Assembly: GCA_002633005.1 (NCBI GenBank) | Contig: NMRA01000004.1 | Span: 114,353 to 178,352, forward strand | Source: Phoronis australis | Lineage: Eukaryota; Phoronida; Phoronidae | Direction of reading: 5' to 3' | DNA: 64,000 nt | Part shown: positions 35,401 through 50,400 of the stretch, piece after piece | How positions within the stretch are numbered: position 1 is the stretch's first letter | Layout: every line of letters starts with the position of its first letter | The notes under the pieces: model-generated | What the model saw: only the letters and a program-made list of their open reading frames with translations | Told to the model about the DNA's origin: nothing | Database searches by the model: none | Position numbers and translations under genes: made by a program

Positions 35401-38400
35401 ATCTCCTTGTCACAAAAAATTTGCTGTGTGTTGATTTCCTTGTTTTGGAGTAGTTTTGCTTTGTGGTTGTGTCACTGATGGTGTTGGTTTTGCACGAACA
35501 TGCAGCAGTATTTTACTTACAAAACTTTACATTTGTCACATTTTCTGTAGGAACTAGAATGTTTAGAAGTGACAATAATTAGATTCGTTTTCTATTCCAG
35601 GTTTGAGGAGTTTCTAGCCAAGAAGTGGTCATCAGAAAAGCGGTTTGGACTAGAAGGGTGTGAGGTGCTGATTCCTTGTATGAAGGGCATCATTGACACC
35701 TCTAGTGCCCTCGGGGTTGAAAGCTTCATCATGGGAATGCCTCACAGGTGAGTGCTGCACAAAGGTGATGAAATAGCTTAGAAATGGGCCAATACAGAAT
35801 CAGTGTTATCTTCCATTTGCCAACCTTCAGCGTAGTAGATCTCAGTTGTGTAAGTGATTTGACAAGCGTATGTAAAGCGTGCAAAGTGACATCAGTTCTT
35901 GGTACTATATATAACGGTTGCATCTTGCTTAAGGCAATGTTTTTACCGAGTATAAGTCTCTAATCTGTCTCCTCTCTCTGTCCTTCCCCTAGGGGTCGAC
36001 TCAACGTTCTGGCCAATGTCTGCCGCAAGCCTCTAGAGCAGATCCTTTGTCAGTTCGACTCCAAGCTCAATGCTTCTGATGAGGGTTCTGGTGATGTCAA
36101 ATACCATCTGGGCATGAGTCATCAGCGACTTAACCGCTTGACCGACCGCATGATTCAGCTGTCCGTCGTGGCTAACCCCTCCCATTTGGAGGCAGTCGAC
36201 CCGGTCGTACAGGGAAAGACGCGTGCTGAGCAGTTTTACCGGGGTGACACAATGGGCAAGAAAGTAAGTTAACATTACTCTACATACTCATTCATCATAG
36301 TGGTATCTAGTGATCAAGCTGTATGGCTTCATTTTTGATTGCCTGAATATTTTGTCAGTGATCAGTTTATAGTGTTCTTGTTTTGAACCAACAGCTGCAT
36401 ACTCTCACGTTATCACAGTGGCTGCGGCACTGATTGGATCATAATCACAAAGCATAACCTTTGGCTCGTTTTGGTGTCTTAGCTGAATCGATACGAATGT
36501 CAAAAAGTCACCTTAAGAAAGTTGTCTTTCATTGTTACTGTGGTTTGCACTAGGCAGTTGTCGTCATACTTTTTTAACATTTGCGGCATTCTAATAATAC
36601 CTTGAACAGTAGTGAATATCAATTTTTTTTCTTATTTCAAAATTTTTTTAAAAATAATGGGATATGTGAAACGTTTGACCACATTGTTTAAAGTATTAGG
36701 TTAATTTATATTTTGTCTTTCCTTTCCAGGTAATGAGTATTCTTCTGCATGGGGATGCTGCCTTCTCTGGTCAGGGAGTCGTGTACGAGACCTTTCACCT
36801 TTCGGACCTGCCCATGTACACCACTCATGGCACGATACACATCGTGGTCAACAACCAGGTAACTATTGCTGCCTCATGTTAGTTGGATGTTAGTAGGTCA
36901 CAATGCTGTTGATTTCGGTACATGCACGTATTGTACTTTGATGTTTTCTTGGAACACAATCCTACGCAGGTGTCAGTCCTGCATGTGTAAGCCTGTTTGT
37001 GTAAATACTGGATCTGGTTAGGCTTGGTTTTCAGGCGAGGGTTTTCTTCTGAAATCACCACCACCTCAATGTCGTGCTCAACTATAACAGGGAAGTAAAG
37101 GTAGTGAGTGGTGTTTGTAATCCAATGGTTATTTAGAGCAGTCTAATTGATGATTGGAGGATTTTAATGACGAGCAGTTGACACATGGATTTTTTGACAT
37201 TTGAAACTAAAGGAAAAATGCTGTAATATCAACAGAAATTCAAATTCTGTATGTACAAACCGTAAAAATACCTGGTGAACAGTTTGACTTCTCTTTCTGT
37301 GGCAGAGAGCCACTTTAAATAATGTAATTTAGTCTGTCCAGGCTTCTTTAAATTAGTATTTTCATGTAGTTCATAATACCTAAATAGGCCTTTTTGATTG
37401 GTTGCAGATCGGCTTCACCACAGATCCTCGTTACTCGCGCTCTTCACCCTACTGCACTGATGTCGCACGTGTGGTCAATGCACCCATATTCCATGTCAAC
37501 GCTGACGATCCAGAGGCAGTCATGCATGTCGCTAATGTTGCAGCCGAGTGGCGCTCGACGTTCTCCAAAGATGTCGTCATTGATCTAGTAAGACATGGGG
37601 CTAAGTAATAAACGGAAAGATTACGCATGTTCTCCCTAAAAAACATCACAATACAGATAGTGTTTCAATGTTCTGAATCACTTCCACGAATAATCTCAAT
37701 AATAAGTGAATAAAGAAGATAACATATAATACAACTGCCAATATGTTTAAGAAAGTAACATGAGAATGACAGTGGAACACTTGAAACATGTTGGCCATTG
37801 TATTATTATTTTCTTGTTGCATAGCAAATATGCAACTGTGAGAAAGTAATGCTATGAGCAAATGCTTTGAAGTAACATTGATCCGTAGGTTGGACTTTGA
37901 AGAATTCCTCCAAGAATTCAATGATGCATACTGTTGACACACGAAGGAGGCAACTATCTTGTTGACTTACTTTCTTCTCATAATTTAAAATTGAATTCTC
38001 TGTTTTGATAGAGATATCATAACATTGGCCAAACTATCTTTGTTGTTTTTCGTAAGCCTCAGCGTGGTCTATGAAATGAATAACATATATTCTTTGTCCT
38101 TTGTGTCTAGTTGTTCAAACAAAGTAGTTGTATTCTCAAAGTATTACATTACATCTGCAACACTTCTCTTTGTTTCCACGTACTCTGGTGATGGGTAAAT
38201 GTTGTTTTAGCCATGGTATGATTCTGTCCTTTTCTACAATGAACGTTTGCCTTCGAATAAACTGTCTTCCACATTTTTTACTTGACTGTTAGCCAAAACT
38301 GCTATTCAGATCTAGCTTTGTTGTATTTCCTTGTACAGGTCAATCATTACTAATTCTGTTTCACTTGGCTGCTTCTGGGGTTTTGTTCAGGAATGTTTCT

Positions 38401-41400
38401 GTTGTGTTGTTTATTTCCTTCATCTTCTCTTTCTAGGAACTTGGTCCTTTCTGTTTTGTTTTCCGCTTACGGTCATTTAAGTTTCAACTAGAGAATTGAC
38501 AGCTGAATAATACAAAACTAGACAATACATTTACAGTTGATTACACCCATTGTAAAAATAAAGAATCATTTGCCTTTTATGTGTGAGGTCTTCTCTGCAT
38601 AATGTTTGTCATTTGGTTAGTTATTTGACCTGGTTTTCTTGATAGCCTGTGTGCCTAGCTCCTGTTGAACAGCACAAGTTGTGCAAAATTACTACTTTGT
38701 TATGTAGCCTGAAGGTTTATAGTACTGTGTGTGAAAAACATGCATGAGGTCTTACAAACCTTGTCGAGTTCCCATTGTGTAGTATCAGTTTAGTTAGCAC
38801 TATAATGTCAACGGATGTTGAATAAAAATGCATGTCTTCTGATCTCGCAAAATGCCTGTTGACGACATGAACGTGATCACTAGTCTTGTTCATTTTGCTT
38901 TTTCAGGTTTCCTATCGCAGAATGGGACACAATGAAATTGATGAGCCAAAGTTCACCCAGCCCCTCATGTATAAGAAGATTGATAAGCACACCCAGGTGT
39001 TGAAGAAGTACGCAGAGAAAGTCATCGCAGATGGTGCAGTCACCAAGCAAGAGTTTGAGGTTAGTCATTTGAAACAGTTTTGTTCTCTGCTCATACTGGA
39101 CAAGACTTGAGGTCAAGGGTCATGATAGACAGAGGGGACAAATACTGTTTGGTAGCAACAGTTGCTTATGGTTTGTAATTAGTGAATTGGGAGACAATGC
39201 TATGTCTTTTGTCCATTGCAACAACATAGGTCTGTGATTGGGAGCTGGGATAAGAGGCTGTAAGTTTTGTTGTTCAAGTCTCTATTCCTTGAACCTTCGA
39301 AAATTAATAGTTAGGGTTATTTTTAATGTGCATTTGGTCTTAAGGGACTGACAGTTTTATTTTTTGTTAAAATTTTGTTTGATTTTCATATTTTATACTC
39401 TAATCTTTGCCTACAATTGTGCAAAAAAATGTGAAGGTCATTAAATTACGTTTTCCAATACCGCCACCAAAACAAATGCACTTCATGGATTTCTAAAAAG
39501 CCACGGTAATTAAATTGGTGATTGAAATCTTTTTGAAAGTGGATTTCTTTGTACAATTTCAGTTTTATGTTTTAACGGATTTATGTTTCCCGGTTTATTG
39601 GTTTTTTATGGTGGCGTACGTAAATGTTTTTATTCTGCATTTTCAGTGTCTAATATTTTATCGTATTGGCTTCTACACAACAAATTGTGCTGTTAATTTT
39701 TTCTTTTCTTATTCTGGTGCTCATCATGTTTTCTATAAAATAGAAAATTAGCACTCTGACTTTTGAGCTATCCGAGCTATTTTAGCTCAAACAGTGTCAC
39801 ATAAGAACAGGAAATTCAAAAGCGTGCCAATTACCCACAATACATTTCACTTGATGGCGATGATGTTATGTTGTTGGAATTTTCAAATAAATTTTAGTTG
39901 TTGTGAACAATGTTGAGAAGTTTTACGAATGAATTTAAAATTGCCATTTGAATTAAGTCTCCCATAATGTCAACACTTGAACTCATTGCCTACTGTTTGA
40001 TATGACATCATTGTCAAATTTGATGTTGCGCGCCAAAATAACAAAAATTCAATACAAAATAAATATTTTTTCAAAGTAATTTGTGAGGCAAAGTAAACTA
40101 AAAAGTCCTTCAAATTTTGTCTATGAGTTTGTCATTGCTGTAAAGCTATGACTGCTTCACGGCTTTTTTGCAAACTTTGTTGAGCCCACTTGAGAACTTT
40201 TCTTTGAATTAATGTTAACAGGCTGGGGTGTTTCCATGGACACTGGAACACAATTGATTGAGATTTGTTGTAATAGTGTTAAATTTTAGGTTATTTATTC
40301 GTTCTGATTTTCTTGAATAATCAATTTTTGCTGTTCAAACCCTAAGCAAAGAATTTCTGTCATTGCAATGCCTTTTACAGGATGAGATATCAAAATATGA
40401 CAAAGTCTGTGAGGAGGCGTATATAAATGCCAAGAAAATGACTGCAGTGAAGAACTCTGATTGGCTGGACTCCTACTGGGGCAACTTTTTCGGTACCCGG
40501 GACCCCATGGACATGCCAACCACTGGAGTCTCTGAGGACATACTCACAGAAGTTGGCAACAAATTCAGCAGCCATCCCAGTGATTTCAAGGTGCACAGAG
40601 GTAGGAACTTCCAAATTGTTGTCAGAAAATGGTTTCCTATTATCTCCAGTGTTACGTTTACTCACCAGCTTCCATCCATTTGTAAGACCAAGCGCTGAGG
40701 AGTAGGAGACATATTTGTAGCACACCATCTACCAATGTTGACCTGTCTCTCCCAAATACAAGCAGTTTTCAAACAATTGGGCTGTTAGGCAGTGACATGT
40801 CATCACTCCTGGCTCTCTCTCCCTCTCATACTTTGGTGTCTTCTGTTAATCTATGCACAAATTGTGTTGTTCAGCATGTATTTTACTGTCTTAGATACAA
40901 ATTTCTAGTGTGTTTTCATACTGGTGGTTCATAAGAATGTCTGATGGTGTGGTGGGGACAGAAATTGCAATTGTAAAATAAGAAATATCATGTAGCTTAC
41001 TGCATGGTTTGAGGTCATTGATGTGATTCTTGGCTGATTTCAAACTCAATCACGTGCCAGATTAAGGAGCAGAAATACCGAAAATTACTGGGGAATGGAC
41101 TTGAAAATTCTCTAGTCAAATTAGTGGAAAATTTACTTAAATTGTAACACTCAGTTGTTGAGTTTCGAGATGAGTCTCTGGTAATATTTGGTAGGGATGT
41201 GAATGGAAGTTGCTCAGAGTGCTGAACATAAAGTTCTTGAACTTTGATTCAGAATATTTGTTACCTCACCACAGGTATTACGCGTATCCTTAAAGGCCGT
41301 GAGGACATGGTGAAGGCACGCGAAGCCGACTGGGCCTTGGGCGAGGCTCTGGCATTTGGTTCACTGCTCAAGGAGAACGTGCATGTTCGCCTGAGTGGAC

Positions 41401-44400
41401 AGGATGTAGAGAGGGGAACGTTCAGGTATGCAGTTTGGTCAGCTGGATTTTAAAATGGTAATCGGGTTGTAGAAGAAAGCGATGAGTGAATCCCTGGCAC
41501 TTGGTGTTGTGCTGAGACTGGGTATCCAGGTTAGATTGAGGGGATGAGATGTGAAGTAGGATACATTCAGGTGCGTAGAGTGGTTAGGTAGGTGTTGATG
41601 TTTTGACCCAAATGATAATGGTTGTAATGTGGAAGGTGGTTGAAGTTTTGTTGTGTTGCTTTTTGCTGAAAAAGAATTTGTGGATTAGGTCTGGGGGACA
41701 GGATGTAGAAACATGGACAGTAAGGTGTTCAGTGGTCAGATAGGGTGAGTAATTTTGTTGGGTAAAATGTATGATGCAGTGGTGGATGGGGATGTGGCCT
41801 TTTGTTATGAAGAGTGCGGTTTACAACGTGGTTAGGGGAAAATTACTTAATGTAATCAGGAAAGCGGATGTCTTGCCTTGTAGCTTGTGTTCTAACTTAA
41901 GTTTATCTTGTTCCTCGCCATACATTTTGTAACCCAATAGATATCAATGGTGCTGTGAAATGTTAGTAACAGTGTACTGTGTTATTCAGTCATCGTCACC
42001 ACGTGTTACATCATCAAGAGATCGACAAGAAAGTGTACGTGCCACTCAACGATCTGTCACCTACACAGGCTCACTACAGCGTGTCCAACAGTTCTCTGTC
42101 AGAGTTCGCTGTACTCGGTAAGTACACCTCTCCTGTCTTTGGTAGCTCCCTCGTACTGTACTGGGCATGTCCTGTGTATTTCAGGCATTGGACTGCCTAC
42201 AATCTTTTTTTGTACCATAGCTCTACTGCGGGTTATATGTGATTTTTATAAGAAACAATTATAACAATGACTTTGTAGTTGTTATGCAAATATAAAGGAC
42301 TAAAAAGGAAAGGGGGGCTTTTTATTTGATTTATATTTCCAAGTTTGTGTGACGTTCAGCTTAGTTTGAAAACTGCTGGTAATTTCTGATACAACATGAT
42401 ACTTACGGATGAAGCTCTTACTCCCCCTAGGTTTCGAAGTCGGCTACTCAATGACTTACCCTAACGCGCTGGTATGCTGGGAGGCTCAGTTTGGTGATTT
42501 CCACAACACTGCCCAGCCCATTGTGGACCAGTTCATCAGCAGTGGACAGGCCAAGTGGATCCGTCAGTCGGGGATAGTAATGATGCTGCCCCATGGCTAC
42601 GAGGGAATGGTAACGTATTGATGTAACGATGGCAGGTTACTTTGTTGTGTATTATTAATAATAGTAATTATAGTAATAAAGAGGGCCTTGTGGCACAAAA
42701 CCTGTTCTCAGAACATCTTAGCATCTTGCTGAAATGGACTTGGGGTGGGTGGAGGGGGCTGCTTTGGCCAAAACCATGCCTCAAAGGCGACATGGTCTAC
42801 CGGGTTCTTATTCATATCTCTGTTTTAGTGCAACTTCTCAGTTTGTTTCTTTGACTTGGGATTTGGTATAAAGAGGTGGTTTTCTTTGTCTTTGTCTGAG
42901 CACTAACTGGCCTCTATATAGTTCATAAAATGGATCCCCATAACTCCAAAGTATCGTCTTTAGATGACTTATGGACAAAATTCTGTTAAGTAATCTCAGT
43001 ACACAGTGCGAGAGGTTCTTTTCATGAAGTTCCAGGCAGGTGGCACCCATTGGCTCTATGTAGTCATTTTCCATTGCGTCGTGAACGTCACTGGTCAGAC
43101 ACATTGGTATCTAGGTACTAGCCTCCATTGTTTTGCTAAGAGCAAATTAATGGGACATCTCGGCATATTTTTGTTTTTTCAGGGTCCGGAACATTCAAGC
43201 GCCAGGTTGGAAAGGTTCCTCCAGATGAGTAGTGAAGACGCTGACCACTTCCCAGTAAGTTGCCACTAAGTATTAGCTACGATACTGTCAGCTTACATGC
43301 CTTATTAAAATTAACAACCTTTATCAGGTTATGGTGAAGCATTGGTTTTTCACTTTCATCATCACTGTGTCATACATGTTTGATTACATTTCGGGCCGTG
43401 TTTGTGATCCTCCTATTTATGTTCTCTCCAAATTCTTGGACAAGTGCCATTTTTAGTTCGCTTCCCTGTTCTATCCTTACTTGATTACAGTTTGGAATTT
43501 CCTCTCGGCAAAAAGTCTAACTTCACTTGTCATGTTGTGTTCATTTATATCTGTCAGTGATTTGTCCTGAATGGGAACATTCATTTTGTGCACTGGTTGT
43601 CACGGTGATGTGCTGTTTTAACGGTGGATCATTTGGCTGACCATTTGTCTGTAGAGGTAAGATCAACACCCCTGCCGGTGTTAGTGTGAACTATGGGGTA
43701 TCCTGCACCTTCCATGGGTGGTAGGTGGTTTTTTTGAACTGCTGGGAGGCCAGCGCCCCCTGTAGTCATCTGTGTGAACTGCAAGAGCTTTGTAATGATT
43801 GTGGTATAATGTCTATCAACAAAACTGCTGATTTCTGTTGACGCAGTAACTGCGACATTTACTCTCAGTATTTGTTATTTAAAACAAAACTTATGTTAAC
43901 TTTTGACAGTTTTCAGTGAAAAAGTGTTGTTTTTCTTATCTTAAGTGTGTCGATGTTGGTATGGGTTTGTTTACTTCAAGTGTGGCTCTGGAGAGAGTTT
44001 GATGCGGCAGTAATCTGAAACCACTGCACTTGCAGCACTCGATCTGGCAGCTTGCAGGTCATCAATGCAACCTCAGATTGTGTTTGGTCACCTAGGAAAA
44101 ATCTTAAGTCGCCATGAAGTCACCACAGCGAGTATCAAAGTCGAGCAATAATTTCCCCTAAATTCGTTTAAAAGTTCGTGTTGACTTCCAAAGTTTGAAT
44201 TACTAACAGTTTTTCTAGATTTATTACCTTTGATTGACAGTCGTTCCGTTTATTTCGTGAAATCAGTGCATTTGCTACCACAGCAGTCAACACACGGCAA
44301 ACACGTGCAACACAACAGGAAGTAAACAAACTGAAGTTGGAATTGTTCTCCAAATTCGGGCAAGATTTGATTAAGTACGTCATGCTACCCATGTATGCGA

Positions 44401-47400
44401 TCGTCTGCTTCCCATGTTTGCTCAGTGGCGGAGAATGTACATATGCACCATATGCACATTTACGGGAAAATTTGCTTAGGTACACCGTAAAATACTGTGA
44501 ATCTGGCATGTTACGATCATATTACCTTTTTTGCTTGAAAAATTTCACTAAGGATTGTCAATTTCAGAATTCCTTTTAGTGACCTCAGATTTTCTGTTCT
44601 GGCGACCTCAGATTTTTTTTGGCCACTTGGAATTTTTACCAGGTCGCCCAAATGCGACTTGGCATTAAGCTACTCTTATCTAACAAATGATCTCATTCAC
44701 TGCGTTTTTTGTGTTGAGTTGTGTCAGTGTCACAATGCTCATCTGCTTATACAGTGAATGACTTTTTGCACACACTGTTTGCATGAGGAGGAGAGTCAGT
44801 GCAGTTCTATTACATTTCTTTCCTTTTTTGACGATGCCAGCACCATCTGTGAAGTCTTAATAATTTTATCACTCTTCATTTTGTTTTTTCAATATTTTCT
44901 GTGACAACTTAACGGAATTGGAGGAAAGTTTGAGCGTGTTCTTTGGGATCCTTGGACTAAGACACCATTCTGTTCAACTCTTGACCCCAGATTTACCATA
45001 CCTGATCGAGTGAACGCTCAACTCCAGATTTCAAAATTTACACTCACCACCCATGCTCTCCCCTAATTTATATGATCAAAAATTCCTTATTGGAAAAATT
45101 CATGTATTCTCCTTCAGATTTATTTGGCTTTTGACTCTAAGGTTAATATAATTCTTTAGGTGTTTACTAGAATCAAACAGATTCAGCTAAACGCCCATTC
45201 AAGACTTCTACTAAAAAACTTCAGTTTTAAACACCCAACCCCTGAATATTGAACTTCAAAACGGAAGAGTACGATCTCATTGATTATTTTTGAAACGGCT
45301 TGAGGATGGCTGATGATTTTCGGATGGTGCTTCCTAGTTGCAGTTTTTTGCGTCTATGGCTGTATCTCCCAAACCCTCTGCGGGATCTTGACAAGTGTAT
45401 TTATGTGAAGTTGGCAACGGACATTGACAACATTTGGATGAATCCGACTACTGCTGTACCCCACTTGTGACAAATTTTTTGTTCTCCTCTGTGTCTTTGA
45501 AATTCCTTGGCATATTTTCATTAAATTTGATAAACAGGTTTCAATTATAGAGTCAACTGGTTCCCATTTTCGAATAGATTTCAAGTATAGCGGTCGTTTT
45601 TATTATCATGAAATTTTACAAGTAGGTTTCTATTCAGGAGGTGACGACGCCTTCCCATTTTGGGTGGATTTGACGTATTCTGCGCCACTCGGTTGCCCTT
45701 TTAAATTTTTTTGAGTACGTTTTTGACTTCACCTTCTCCATTGACCAAACCACTAGAAGAATCATTATTTAAATTTGAAGATGTGTTTCTGATGAGAAGA
45801 CCGAGGTTGACTTTGATTTTGGATATGTCGACGGCTGTATCTCCTTTAGCCTTTAGAAGATCTTTCTGAATTTTAGCAGATGTGTTCCTTTAAAATTAGC
45901 GCGTACGTAAATAAAGACTTGTTGATCTGAAGTTTCGGTTTATTACTTTAAACCATTCTCAAGGCAACAGACGTCGGATCAACATGTCTTAATTTACGTA
46001 CACGCTAATTTCAAAGTTCTTGCTTCAGTCTGTTTTTGCCTAAGACAAATGTGATCAGACGTGTTCCTATGAAGATGACTACAGATGACGAAAAGTTTCA
46101 GACGAATCCAACTACGGTACAGCTGGGCTCTCTAGTGACAATTTTATTTTTTACATTTGCCTCTGTAACGTCAGAGTTCCTTCATGCTTTTTCGTGAAAT
46201 TTGATTGACAAATTTCTATTATGAAGATGACAGCAGCTTTTCTTTTTGTGATGGAGTTGATGTTTTCTGTATGAAGCGTTAACCCTGCCTGTTTATTTTT
46301 GTCATCTGCTTCTGTATGTGCCAAATCATGTAGAGGGTCCTTATGAAAATTGGCAGATGTGTTGCTACTGACGAGCATGACTGACGTGGATTTTCAAATG
46401 GGTCCAAGTACTGTGGTGCCCTCTCTATTGACATTTTTTGCATCTATGGTTGTATCTCCTTAACCCCTTGCAAGATGTTTTGAAATTTTGCAATTGTATT
46501 CCTATTAACTTGACAGCAGGTGGATGGATTCGACTACTGCTGTGGTTTCTAATGGCAGTTTGTTTTTTTATGTTTGTCTTTGTATCCTTTGAGTTCTTTG
46601 ACGGATTTTCATGCAATTTGGCAAATAGTTTCAAGAGACACCTTCCCATTTTTGGATGGGTTCAATATATTTTGTCATCTAATAGCCATTTTTTATGATA
46701 CAAATAAAGACCCCTAGAAGCACACCATTTGCGTTGCAGCCGTGGGTGCATTTCAACGCTAAGCGTTGTTCTTGTATGTGTTCCAGCTTCTTTGTGGACC
46801 ATTGCAGGTTCACCAACCATGTTATGTTGCACCCCTGTACCCCAGTTCTACTTCACTGGGTTTTGGTTACCTGCCTCACTGTATACGTTACTAGTTTGAA
46901 GAAATAGGGACGGAAAATGTGATGTCATTGTACTGAGATAGCCTAGCAGATTTCACATCTTGGTTCTAACTCTCCACTTCTCTGTTGTAAATTACATTTG
47001 GTAAAAAGTTGTAACAGAAAAATCACTAGTTTAACTATCATGTTTTAAAGAACATAAATCTATGTTGTACAGATGCTGTGACTGTGTGACATGAGCTTTA
47101 GCTTTTAAAGATGTTACTTTGTTGAATTCTGCTGATTTGAACGAATGTTGGCTTAAGTAAATATACCACTGCTACACTGCTCATCTCCAATTCAGAGTAG
47201 ATTCTAAGGGCATCACGTCATCTCTTTACGTCTCTGTTCAGTGTCTCTAGGAATTCTCTTTTCTTCATTAGCTGGAAGGTTATGGTTTAAGAAATCCCTA
47301 ATTTCTAGTCCCTTTCCACTTGAAACAGTTATATTTCTTCCGACCCAATAAGATGATATCACCGATACCACGATGTCAAAATTTCCTCAGGAGACAATTA

Positions 47401-50400
47401 TAGTTCATAGGCTGAAATCCCAGGAGTTGGTAGCACTTCCCCACCAGTTGTTCACGCTGGAGAACCCCCCCCTCGCCTCCATTTTAGTAACACAACAAGC
47501 TCCAAAAATGATTCAATCCCTGGGTCTTATTACCCACAAGCCTCTACTTGACAGCTGCATCACCACAATCAAGTGCCTTAAGTCTTCTGTCTGCCGGATT
47601 CTTACGTCACAACTAAGCACCAGTAAAATATAAATTACTCAGTGAAGCCAAACATGCATCAAGGCAACGCAGTTCACTCCATCATGCTATTGCACAAAAA
47701 GTGCATTTTCAAATTCTAAAATGTTAATTTTTTTGCTTTCACTACAAGTCGTTTGTGCTGACTTAAGCACTTGCCCGCGGAGAGTACTGACATGCAGCTT
47801 GTGATTGCATTGATAGAACCAAATGGTGGTAGTTCATTCTAGTGAATTAAAAAGCAAACATTGTATGACTGCAAACGTGGTATCGATTGTTCCTTTTGCC
47901 ATCCTTAGCATCTGGAGGTTTTTTTCAAAATCTCAACGTTTTGGGTTTTGATCGAATAAGTTATTGACTTTTGATCTGAGGCCCAAACAGAGTTGCTTTG
48001 CATGAATTACTTCTAGAATGTAATCATATAATTAAACAAACATTGACGTTCGCACTTGGTTAATATGTTGGGTCTTCGAGACCTTCCCCTCCTCAGTCAT
48101 TTTCACATTTTTGTGGTCAGAAAACCAACATATTGACCTCTGTGAAAGTCAGTAATTGTATGTTATGGTCAGATTCTCCAAGCTTCTCTTTACGGCACTG
48201 CATGTCACAATTGTGAATTCATTTTTACACTGAAGTGAAAAGGGAAAATTCTTGATTTTCCCATGTACCACCAACCTCAACACTGATGGCTGAAATGTGC
48301 GTGTGGTCAATACTGAAACCATGCAGCAATGGCATGTCTGCGCTTGTATTTCTGTCGTTTCAATATGAACACCTGGTTACTATGGAAACATGATTGTTTT
48401 TCAGAAACAACAGGACCACTTTGAGATGCAACAGCTTCATGAAACCAACTGGTTTGTCTGCAACCTTACAACACCGGCCAACTTGTTTCACGTCATGAGG
48501 CGACAGATTGCGCTACCGTTCCGCAAGCCTGTGAGTTGTTGGGGGCCTGCGCATCAAAAATGCTTTTTACTGCATTTGGATTTTTTGTTTTTACAAAGTG
48601 TAATTAATAAACTCTAAAATAGAAAATGTGCAAAGTGCATTATTTTATAAAGTTGGAAAATGAAATAGTGTTACATACCTGATCATTTTCAAAAGACTTG
48701 TGATTTACATGAACATAATTTTTTTGTTGATGTAAATTTGTCTGGGCTTTAACCTTTATATAAGTACTACAGTTTAATTTATAGTACTGTTGTTCAATAA
48801 CTAGTTTCCGGAGTGTGTTTTTCAGTCACTTGTTCCATTTCTTACAAATTCTTTGCCTGTAGTGACCAGTGGTCAACCATCTTCCATTCCATTTCTTCCA
48901 AATTCTTTGCCTGTAAGTGACCAGTGGTCAACCATCTTCTAGCTCATTCTGATGACCCCAAAGAGTCTGCTGCGTTTGCCAGAGGCCAAATCCAGCTTTG
49001 ACGAGATGACTGAAGGGACGTGGTTCCAGCGGTTCTACCCCGAGGCAGGTGTGGCGAGCAAGGACCCATCCAAGGTGAAGAAGCTACTGCTGTGTTCGGG
49101 CAAAATCTACTACGAACTTGTGAAAGAGCGGGAGACAGCTAAGCTCAATGACACCATCGCCATTGCTAGAGTGGAACAAGTATGTTTCTCATTAAATTAA
49201 ACCAGTTATGAACTCGTCCTCTGTCACAAAAACTAAATTTAGAGCACTTACTGTCATGACATTGGTATCAAATTTTTCATTTACTATAGTAATAATAGAC
49301 GTGATTTATGGATTTGAAAAGAACATTTGTTCATTATTGTTTGAGATCAGGCTCTGCCAGTTGACATTTTATTTGTCGAACATGATTTGGAGGAATCATG
49401 AACTGTCAGTTTTTTGTCAGACCAAAAATCAATTCTCATCAGAGTAAGAACCCAGTTTAGAACATTTTTGTGGTGCTAAGTAGTCTAAAGAAAATATCAG
49501 TTTATTTGATGGAATGTAGATTCATTGCAGCTTTTACTGAATGTTGTTTGTACCTGTATGTATGTCATTCATTGATTGACATGAAACACTATCAAAAAGA
49601 CCGTTGCGCTACTGCTTTGAATTTTTGTTTTCTTCATAGTTATTTAATGGAAAGCAATGAAAAACATGAACAGATGGGAAAGTGGTGGAATTTAATCTGC
49701 CTTCGTGGGCCATTCAATATCATGTAGTGTAGCGACCTAAAAATGAAAGACAAGTACTTCTATCATCAGAGCATTTGCTCGGCTCTCTTGGTTCTTAAAT
49801 TCTTACCCACCTTGCTTAAAATTTATGTCAAACTGCGTCCAGAAGAATAAATTCGCAACGCTTTTTCTTCCAGATTTCGCCGTTCCCGTTTGACATGGTG
49901 AAGGACGAACTGGTGAAGTATCCTGGTGCCACCTTGTGTTGGGTTCAAGAGGAACACAAGAACATGGGCGCATGGACTTACATCCAGCCGCGTGTACACA
50001 CGGTGCTGAAGAAGATAGGACGCAAGCCACACATCAAGTGAGTGTAGCCCATGTCAAACCCCTTCTTCTGTGTTTACTTGAGGTGTCTTGGATGTGTCTC
50101 ATTGAACATTTTGGTGGCACCTTTGCCCATATGGAAGAGAGCACCACCTAGTTCATTATCTCTTGTCAGCAAAAGCAATGGATACTCCTGTGACTGAAGT
50201 CATTAAAATTACTCTAAACTGTTATTTCATTTTTGGTCCAAAATATCATCTGATATATATAATATGTCCTGGATTCATGTGCAGAAATCCAATCAACATT
50301 GATCTTACGTCTCGTTTGATTAATATTGAGCACTGGCCCAATTTAAAACCAGGTGGCACTGCAAATAATTATGTGTCATGTGATTTGACAGAGTCAACAC

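Larger units (their letters stand above)
43255..48404 (+). other. OGDH intron 15 (5.1 kb), repeat-rich
   Basis: No coding exon recognised. Contains two same-orientation copies of a short 'cgacctcagatttt' motif block (44060-44120, 44580-44665), the ~150 bp unit array (45300-46690) and a palindrome inside it (45888-46016). The open frame at 47373-47633 has no family resemblance. Confidence 0.55.

Noticed and set aside
47373-47633. 86-codon open frame in OGDH intron 15
   Set aside because: No family resemblance and the surroundings look like intron; OGDH exons on both sides join in frame without it.
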